From assembly GCA_002887195.1 (NCBI GenBank), contig PJAB01001745.1, positions 1-12,469 of the forward strand: a stretch of DNA of 12,469 nt, in the 5' to 3' direction. The notes beneath the pieces were generated by a model. That model searched no databases. It was not told where the DNA came from and saw nothing but the letters and a program-made list of their open reading frames with translations. Shown one piece after another: positions 7,089 through 12,469 of the stretch; within the stretch, counting starts at the first letter, position 1, and the number at the start of each line of letters is the position of its first letter. The position numbers and the translations under genes are program-made. Origin of the DNA: Chrysochromulina parva. Lineage: Eukaryota; Haptophyta; Prymnesiales; Chrysochromulinaceae.

Positions 7089-7267
7089 AGGCGCGACGTT
7101 TTCCTGCCCCGTTCGATTCCGCAACACAGAACGGTTGACGCGTCTGGCGTGTTAACGTTCACAGAACCGAGACGGCGCTCCAAGGGCGAGAGTTTTCATC
7201 CCAGTGCCCGTGGGTCCGGAACCACCGCTCTCGTGTGGGAAGTCCGTGAGAGACACGAACCGAACTC
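7089..7267. promoter_or_regulatory. short same-strand spacer between RAD17 and the coiled-coil gene
   Basis: These 179 bp must hold the RAD17 3' UTR and the 5' region of the downstream coiled-coil gene. I see no TATA box or strong repeat. The coiled-coil frame remains open to 7127, so its 5' UTR may begin there or an upstream exon may splice in. Promoter function is inferred from position only. Confidence 0.35.
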
Positions 7268-7963
7268 TCACTCTTCGATCTCGTCCGCCTCGATAGGCGG
7301 GACAGAGCCCGACGACGACGCACCCGCGACCTGCGACGGGCCCAAGTATGGATTGGCGAGCGCCCTCGCGTCCGCCATCAGCGGTGGCGGTGGCAGCGTG
7401 CGCGGCGGCGCAGGCCGGCCTCCAAAGCTCGTCAGCTCGACCATCGCCTTCCACTGCGCATCGGTCAGCTGCGGCGCGACGTCAGGACGGCCGTAGCCGT
7501 GGTGCGAGAGCACGCGTAGAAAAGGCAGCACGTCAGTGGCGAGCGCCGAGCCTCCAAAGCGGCTCGAGCCGGCGCCACTGCCGTCTAGAGAGTGGAACGC
7601 TTTCTCGACGCGCCGCCTGCGCTCGTTGGTCTCTCGGTCAACGGCGTACAGCTGCGGCTTGCGAATGACGGACAGGCGCGACGGAGCTGGGTGGCGGTTG
7701 TACGTGACCACGCCACGGCCGGCAAGGGAGGGCACGTACTGCAACAGCTGCGTCTGCCATGGCCGTCGCCGGAGCGCGTCGGCGAAAACGGACGCGTCAC
7801 TCAGGCAACTCGCCGCCAGGCTCAGCTCGCAAATCTCGGAGAAATACTCGAGGTAGTTCTGGTGAAGAAAGTCCACAGAGCTCGGCTGGTCGACGAGGTC
7901 CTCCGGAGCGAAGTCCGCATCGAGCTCGGGCGGCGGCGGCGGCGGCGGCGGCGCGTCGGACCG

Positions 7964-7994
<31 letters not shown>

Positions 7995-9325
7995 AATCCA
8001 AAGTCGTTCGCGTCGGGTGGCGTCGTTCCTTGCACGTCGCGCTGCTCCTGTAACGTCTCCTTCCCTGCTGGCTCCTCGCCAAAGGTAGCGACGGCCCCTC
8101 GCTGCTGCGCCTCTGCCGCCATCTTGAGCCGCTTTGCAGGTCGGTGCAGGATCGAGCCGAGTGCGTGGAACATATCGGGAAACCGATCGCGCTCGCCGCC
8201 GATGCCGGCAGTGGCGACCGCAGCCGCTCCGCTCCCTTTCAAAGGCGGCTTGGCGCTCGGTGCAGCACGCTTAGCGCCAGCGGCTGGGCGCTTCCCACCC
8301 CCGCCGCCCGTGCCGCCGCCACCAGCACCGCGCGCCTGCCCCGCCGCGAGGAACTGCATCGATTGGAGGGCGTGGCGCAAGTCTCCGGCAGCGTTGGCCA
8401 TCAGTGCACCTAGGTCGGTCGAGGTGAGAGTTAGGCGTTCTTGCTGACAGACGGACTGGAGTGTGCGCCTCATGAACATATCTGCGAGGGCGTTGACCTG
8501 GATGTGCGAGACGAGGTGCGCATCCGCCGCCTGCAGCTGCTCGACGAGGTGGTACACCGTGTTGCTCGCGTCCGTACTGAGCACGAGAGCGATAGGGAAG
8601 CGTGCCCACGAAAGCGCACGCTGCACCAGGCTGATCTGCTGCTCGCGCAGGTCACGCGCCCCGGCGCCGGCGCCTGCGCCGCCGCCGAAAGAGTTCGGTT
8701 GGCTGGCAGCAGCGAGGTCGTCCAGGATCACCAGGCGCCGCCGGCCGCCGGGAGGCAGTGCCGATGCGACTCTCGCGCCGCTGTCAGAAGACGCAGCGGC
8801 CGCCGCCACGGGCGGCTGCACGCACAGCGACACAGTGCGCAGCGAATCGCGCAGGAAGGTGGCAAATGCGGCCGCGCGGGGGAGTTGCTCGGAGCGGCCA
8901 TCCTCGCCGACGGCCGACGATGGCTGATCGTCATGCCCGCCGGAGCGTGTCTCAAGCCACTCGCACGTCTCAAAGTGCTGCTCAGAAGCAAGCACGCGCA
9001 GCATCGTCGACTTGCCCGTCCCCGGCGGCCCGCTCAGGATGAGTAGGCGCGGCGTCGGTGGTAGCCCCAGCTGGAGGCTCGCATCAACCTTTTGCAGCCA
9101 TTGCTTCACCTCTTCGATCTTCTTGGGGTGCATCGCAAGCTCCTGGCTCGTGCGCGGCGCGTACTTATCGGCCCAGAGCTCGTGCGCGACGGTGGCAGGC
9201 GTGGCCTGGGCGGGATGGCTGGCCTGGGCGGACTGGGCGGACTGGGCGGGCTGGGCGGGCTGGGCAGGCCTACTCGCTGGGGCGCGCGACGTGCCGAGAG
9301 GCGCGGCTAGCAAGGACCGTCCCAT
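7268..9325 (-). CDS. RAD17: RAD17/Rad24 checkpoint clamp loader
   Basis: RAD17 replaces the large subunit of replication factor C and loads the 9-1-1 clamp at damaged DNA to activate ATR signalling in the nucleus. The first in-frame ATG (9323-9325) gives 685 residues, close to human RAD17. After a (PAQ/SAQ) low-complexity N-terminus, ELWADKYAPRTSQELAMHPKKIEEV (about 49-73) is the hallmark entry to the AAA+ domain. Walker A is GPPGTGKS (99-106) and the Walker B-like site is RRLVILDDLA (D202, D203). MFHALGSILHRPAKR (about 385-399) and DFLHQNYLEYFSEI (485-498) are conserved in the family, and RGVVTYNR follows. The C-terminus ends PPIEADEIEE, an acidic tail as in other RAD17 proteins. Between domains it carries Gly/Ala linkers and a poly-Gly/poly-Pro tract (about 443-465). 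No intron needed. It diverges from AIP1. Confidence 0.93.
7928..7994. repeat. (GGC)n / (CCG)n inverted trinucleotide tract inside RAD17
   Basis: A GGC run (about 7928-7954) is followed, after a short GC-rich loop, by a GCC run (about 7963-7994). The two runs are reverse complements. On the RAD17 strand they encode ten consecutive Gly and eight consecutive Pro, flanking RSDA. The DNA or RNA can fold into a long GC hairpin. It lies in a linker before the conserved HQNYLEYF region, so length changes would be tolerated if in frame. Confidence 0.9.
9203..9270. repeat. 9-bp tandem repeat encoding PAQ/SAQ in RAD17
   Basis: On the plus strand CTGGGCGGA-type 9-mers run in near-perfect tandem. Read on the minus strand they encode RPAQPAQPAQSAQSAQASHPAQ, the low-complexity segment of about residues 19-40 before the conserved RAD17 domain. 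Confidence 0.9.
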
Positions 9326-9489
9326 CGCGCGATGAAACGTGAAGCGCGGCAATCATATCGGTACCGACTTTAGATGCGAAGAGGATCACGTGTACCTCAT
9401 GAAAGGCGCAAACTTCGGATGCGATGCGAGTTTGACGAATTCCGCAGCTTGGTTTTGCGTGCGCGGTGTTCCCGCTGCCGACGAACTCG
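9326..9489. promoter_or_regulatory. putative bidirectional promoter, RAD17 / AIP1
   Basis: The 164 bp between the divergent ATGs are less GC-rich than either gene and must contain both transcription starts. A CACGTG palindrome lies near the middle (9387-9392). No TATA box is evident. In-frame non-ATG extensions exist for RAD17 (to 9352), and an upstream ATG at 9466 exists for AIP1. The functional call rests on gene arrangement. Confidence 0.45.
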
Positions 9490-11414
9490 ATGTCGTGCAC
9501 CACCGTCTACCCCGCTTTCCCAGCGATCGTTCGCGGGCAGCCTACGGTGCTCAAGACCGATCCGAAGCGCACGAAGCTCATCTACGGCTTTGGAAACCTC
9601 GTCGTCATCCGTGAGGCGATCCCGAGCGCGGCCAACAAGAAGGTGCAGCTATACACGGGCCACTCGTACCCGGTGACCGCCGTCGAGATGGCCACGTCGG
9701 GCTGCTACATGGCATCGGGCGACAAGAGCGGCGTTGTGCGCATCTGGGCGTGCGACAACCCGGAACAGATCCTCAAGCTGGAGACGCCTCTGTTTGGTGG
9801 CGCAGTGCTCGACATCGCGTGGTCAGGCGACAGCCAGAGGCTGATTGGTGTGGGCGACGGCTCGGCTGTGTACGGCAAGGTGATCATGTGGGATTCGGGC
9901 AACTCGGTAGGCGAGATCACGGGCCACGCGAAGAAGATCAATTCGTGCTCATTCAAGTCATCGCGCCCGTTCCGGCTCGCCACCGGCGGCGAGGACAACA
10001 AGGTCAACTTCTTCGAGGGGCCGCCTTTCAAGTACAAAGTAACCTCGAAGACGCATGAGCGCTTCGTCAACGTCGTGCGCTTCTCGCCCGACGGCGCGCG
10101 CTTCTTCTCCGCCTCGTCTGATATGAAGATCGCGGTCTACGATGGCAAGGAAGGCACGATGATAGTCGAGAAGAAGGTGCATGAGGGCTCCATCTACAGT
10201 GCGATGTGGTCGCCCGACTCGAGCAAGATCCTGACCTGCTCGGGCGACGGCACGAGCAAGGTGCTCGACGCGGCCACCCTCGACGAGGTCGGGGTGCTCA
10301 ACTTCAAGTCGGGTGATAAAAAGAAGGCGGTGGAGGAGCAGCAGGTCACAAGACACTTTCCTGTCCCCTCCACCCTCCACCCCGTCCCAGCCCTGGCCTC
10401 ACACTATCGTGCTCACCCCCTACCCTCTTCTCTCCTTGCTTTCCGAAGGTCGGCTGCCTGTGGACAGCCTCCGGTCTGATCTCACTTTCTCTTGGCGGAA
10501 AGATGAGCGTGTACGAGGCGGTGACCGACGCGGCGCCCAAGATGATCCAGTACGGCCACAGCAAGCCAGTGCAGTGCATCGCCCTCAAAGACGGCAGGTG
10601 CCTCGGCGCCTCCTTCCAGGACGGCACGGGCACGCTCGCGGGCCAGCTCCTCTGTTGGGATCTCGCAGAAGGCGTCGCCAGTGTGTACGGCGGCGAGATG
10701 CATACGAACATGATCATGGCGGTCGCCGCTACCAAGGACGGCGTGATCACGTGCGGCCTGGACGACTCGATTGGGTTTGGAGCCGATGGCATGCTCACCA
10801 GCAAGGTGGCGCTCCCTTCACAGCCAAAGGGCTTTGGCTGTGGCACGGACCTCGCCGCTGTGGTGACTGTGAAGGACACGCTCGTCACTGTGTCCGTCTC
10901 GAAGAAGGCGATTGTGGCAGAGCTTCCCAAATTTGGTTTCGAGCCCACTTGCGTCGCCGTCGCGTCGAACGACTCCCTCTGCGCCGTCGGCGGCAACGAC
11001 AAGGTCGTGCACGTCCTCGGCGCCGATGGCAAGGAGATGTACGCCCTCTGCCAGCACAAGGATACGATCGCGTGTGTCGCCTTCTCGCCGCACTGCGACA
11101 AGCTTGCATCGGGCTGCGCGAACAAGGAGATAGTGGTCTGGAGCATGGCCGATGGGTCCATCCTGCTTAAGGGCCTCACCGGCTTCCACACCGCACGTCT
11201 CTCCACCTTTGCGTGGGCGCCCGACAACCTTACTCTCGCGTCGGGCGGCGTGGACGCACAGATCGTCATCTGGGACACTGCTGAGGGCAAGCCTAAGTGC
11301 AAGCTGCCCAACGCGCACCTCGCGGGCGCTGTGACGAGCCTCGTCTTCCTCGACGGAACCACCCTCCTCTCCGCAGGCATGGACGCCACGATCAAGACGT
11401 GGACCATCGCGTGA
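9490..11414 (+). CDS. AIP1: actin-interacting protein 1 (AIP1/WDR1), WD40 double propeller; join(9490..10344,10449..11414)
   Basis: AIP1 binds cofilin-decorated actin filaments and promotes their severing and disassembly in the cytosol. Splicing out one 104-nt intron gives 606 residues, the length I recall for human WDR1. WD signatures include SGDKSGVVRIWA, GKVIMWDSGNSVGEITGH, RLATGGEDNKVNFFEGPPFK, RFVNVVRFSPDGARFFSASSD, AMWSPDSSKILTCSGDGTSK, AWAPDNLTLASGGVDAQIVIW and the final AGMDATIKTWTIA. The SSVGEITGH/RLATG/FFEGPPFK run is highly characteristic of AIP1. Exon 1 encodes residues 1-285 (most of the first propeller) and exon 2 encodes 286-606. The start at 9490 (MSCTTVYPAFPAIVRG) aligns with family N-termini; an ATG at 9466 would add eight residues. 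The gene diverges from RAD17, 164 bp away. Confidence 0.95.
10345..10448 (+). other. spliceosomal intron in AIP1 (104 nt, phase 0)
   Basis: The boundaries are GAGCAGCAG|GTCACAAG and CTTTCCGAAG|GTCGGCTG, with a clear pyrimidine tract (CTCTTCTCTCCTTGCTTTCC) before the acceptor. Splicing yields VEEQQVGCLW, matching the family VEDQQVSCLW region. The exon 1 frame runs on through the whole intron and stops only at 10477-10479, beyond the acceptor, so the change of frame and the family match, not a stop in the intron, reveal the splice. AGGTC occurs at both ends, so the junction could slide by sequence, but only this choice keeps GT-AG. Confidence 0.92.
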
Positions 11415-11490
11415 CTGCTCTCCGCCGGCATAGACACGCGCCGGAATGGGAAGACCGTCATCACCGGCTCCACGTGGCGCCCTTGCACCG

Positions 11491-11554
11491 TATGAATGCC
11501 GTGGTGAACGCCGTGGCGAGCGCCGTGATGAGCGCCGTGGTGAGCGCCGTGTGA
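11491..11554 (+). repeat. 12-bp tandem repeat in the AIP1 3' flank
   Basis: Four units of GTGRTGAGCGCC type lie at 11501-11512, 11513-11524, 11525-11536 and 11537-11548, with partial units on each side. Single-base differences separate them (AACGCC in the first unit, GTGGCG in the second). The region probably lies in the 3' UTR. Confidence 0.9.
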
Positions 11555-11732
11555 TGGGAGCAGCTAACCAGGGGCGAGAGGGACTCATGTGGGGCATTGT
11601 CGAGGAGGCCGCGTCGCTCGCATCCATCGATGAGAGACGTTCAGTGACGAAGGCCGTTCTACTACGGTGTGGGGGTGAGGAGCCTGCCCCGTGTGCATGA
11701 TCTCTTCATCTTGTGTGTATCCCCCCTAGGAC

Positions 11733-11748
11733 GCCCGGTTCGCCGGGC
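11733..11748. repeat. GC hairpin with TTCG loop, AIP1 3' flank
   Basis: GCCCGG (11733-11738) and CCGGGC (11743-11748) pair perfectly around a TTCG tetraloop. It lies about 320 nt after the AIP1 stop. The loop-closing pair is G-C rather than the C-G of the extra-stable UUCG class. A role in 3'-end formation or RNA stability is possible but not shown. Confidence 0.5.
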
Positions 11749-12000
11749 TCCCCGCCCCGCGGGTCTCGTGAGTTCCAGACGGAGTTACGTTTAAACGGTT
11801 AACCGGTCGAGTACGAAACCGGGGCACCGCACACTTTTAAACTTAGTCGTTCAGCTCACTTAACCGGTCCGTGTCCCGTCCCCGGTACTTTCAGCTACGA
11901 ACCTGTAACGCTGGCTAATAAGTAGAAAGTGCGTCTCAGCAGCTAAAGCTGGGCGGGGGCACATGCCGACACAGCGCGCATGGCACAAGGCTATAAAGCT

Positions 12001-12469
12001 CTACACGTTTTGGGTCGCCTCACCGGCGGCGGCAGCGGATGTAAGCGGCGAGGGAAGCTTCGTCGCCTCCGGGATCGTCTTGGTGCGATGCCGGCGGAGG
12101 TAGCGTGCCTTGGTGAGCCCCGAAAGGGTCGACACTAATTTGGTTGTGACGGTGCGGCGCAACGTGGACTGGCTGTCCTGCGCCGTCGTCGACGACCTGG
12201 AGACTGGCGCCGCCGCGGTCACCAAGTTCGCGGCTGACATATGCTGCTCCGCAAAGTCTGTGAAGCTGATCCTCCCGCTCTGGGATGAGCTTGATGGCCG
12301 CGCCCCGCTCTGGGATTGCTCCTGCTCCTCGCCTTCTCCACCAGCGTCTGAGTCCAGCACCCCATGGCCAGTTTTGTCGACTTCATTCAACGGCGCCCAC
12401 GGCGTATCCGCGTCGAGGTTGCGCACCTGAAGGAGCGTCCACCAGCCACTCAGCGCCACGGTCCATCCG
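12001..12469 (-). CDS. unidentified protein, C-terminal part (5' end outside the window)
   Basis: The frame is open from the right edge to TAG (12001-12003), about 155 residues. The inner ATG/GTG codons are not taken as starts because the frame continues past the edge. It begins GWTVALSGWWTLLQVRNLDADTPWAP, a Trp-rich, mildly hydrophobic segment. A long Ser/Gln/Glu-rich, probably disordered tail follows, with SGRISFTDFAEQHMSAANLV, then a basic segment (KARYLRRHRTKT). The tail could be the cytosolic end of a membrane protein, but no family is recognised. The stretch CTTCAG|GTGCGC, right after the LLQ codons, resembles a splice donor, so the coding sequence may leave this frame there. Both existence and extent are uncertain. 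Confidence 0.45.
   Translation of the reverse strand, partial: GWTVALSGWWTLLQVRNLDADTPWAPLNEVDKTGHGVLDSDAGGEGEEQEQSQSGARPSSSSQSGRISFTDFAEQHMSAANLVTAAAPVSRSSTTAQDSQSTLRRTVTTKLVSTLSGLTKARYLRRHRTKTIPEATKLPSPLTSAAAAGEATQNV

Larger units (their letters stand above)
11415..12000. other. convergent spacer between AIP1 and the right-edge gene
   Basis: This contains the AIP1 3' flank: a short echo of the AIP1 end (11415-11435), a 12-bp tandem repeat (11491-11554) and a GC hairpin (11733-11748). From about 11770 to 11930 it is less GC-rich and contains the palindromes GTTTAAAC and GGTTAACC close together, with AACCGGT twice. No tRNA, rRNA or credible protein gene is visible. A TATA-like CTATAAAGC near 11990 sits next to the stop of the minus-strand gene and has no gene to serve. 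Confidence 0.6.

Noticed and set aside
8441..9046. Plus-strand frames opposite RAD17
   Set aside because: Antisense to Walker A, Walker B and other conserved RAD17 segments, with Arg-rich shadow composition.
9326..9352. Longer RAD17 N-terminus from the TTG at 9352; likewise IWS1 from GTG at 2069 and the coiled-coil gene from GTG at 7127
   Set aside because: Non-ATG starts are unlikely in a nuclear eukaryotic gene, and an in-frame ATG follows shortly in each case.
9387..9392. CACGTG as a proven checkpoint or cell-cycle element
   Set aside because: A six-base palindrome is expected by chance in GC-rich DNA; noted only as part of the intergenic region.
10345..10479. AIP1 as two genes, the first ending at 10479 and the second starting at 10503
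   Set aside because: The two frames join through a GT-AG intron to restore the family VEEQQVGCLW sequence and the expected 606-residue length.
11987..11996. TATA-like CTATAAAGC
   Set aside because: It lies just after the stop of the minus-strand gene, with no plus-strand gene following; probably chance.

Overview
This is a compact, GC-rich nuclear segment of a eukaryote, most likely a unicellular alga or other protist. A haptophyte-type genome would fit, but this is inferred only from the GC content, the few short introns and the gene set. Every recognisable product is eukaryotic: alpha-tubulin, IWS1/Spn1, RAD17, and the actin-interacting WD40 protein AIP1/WDR1. Two short GT-AG introns can be placed from protein continuity. 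No bacterial operon signals, mobile elements, CRISPR arrays, tRNAs or rRNAs were seen.

Layout, left to right: the last 40 codons of alpha-tubulin (+, 2-124); a 577-bp convergent spacer; IWS1 (-, 702-2048); a 145-bp divergent spacer; an SLC16/MCT-like major facilitator transporter (+, 2194-3654), whose last codons and 3' flank consist of two tandem repeat families; a 540-bp spacer or leader; a membrane desaturase of the sphingolipid delta-4 (DES/DEGS) type, split by a 140-nt intron that falls just after the third histidine box (+, 4195-5765); a 432-bp convergent spacer; a coiled-coil/proline-rich protein with tryptophan motifs resembling Sfi1 centrin-binding repeats (-, 6198-7088); RAD17 (-, 7268-9325); a 164-bp divergent spacer; AIP1 (+, 9490-11414, one 104-nt intron, 606 residues); a 586-bp spacer with a 12-bp tandem repeat and a hairpin; and the C-terminal part of an unidentified protein entering from the right edge (-, 12001-12469).

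The genes do not form a pathway. They are unrelated housekeeping functions: microtubules, Pol II elongation, transport, sphingolipids, DNA-damage checkpoint and actin turnover. They are packed in alternating orientation, so divergent pairs (IWS1/transporter and RAD17/AIP1) probably share short bidirectional promoters and convergent pairs share terminator regions. I found no convincing new multi-gene system. The points most worth checking are the desaturase with a much enlarged box 2 to box 3 region and an intron that would truncate it if retained, the repeat-built transporter tail, the GGC/GCC inverted homopolymer in RAD17, the Sfi1-like protein, and a short duplication directly after the AIP1 stop codon. 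Several reading frames open with GTG or TTG; I placed starts at the first in-frame ATG because this is a nuclear eukaryotic sequence.
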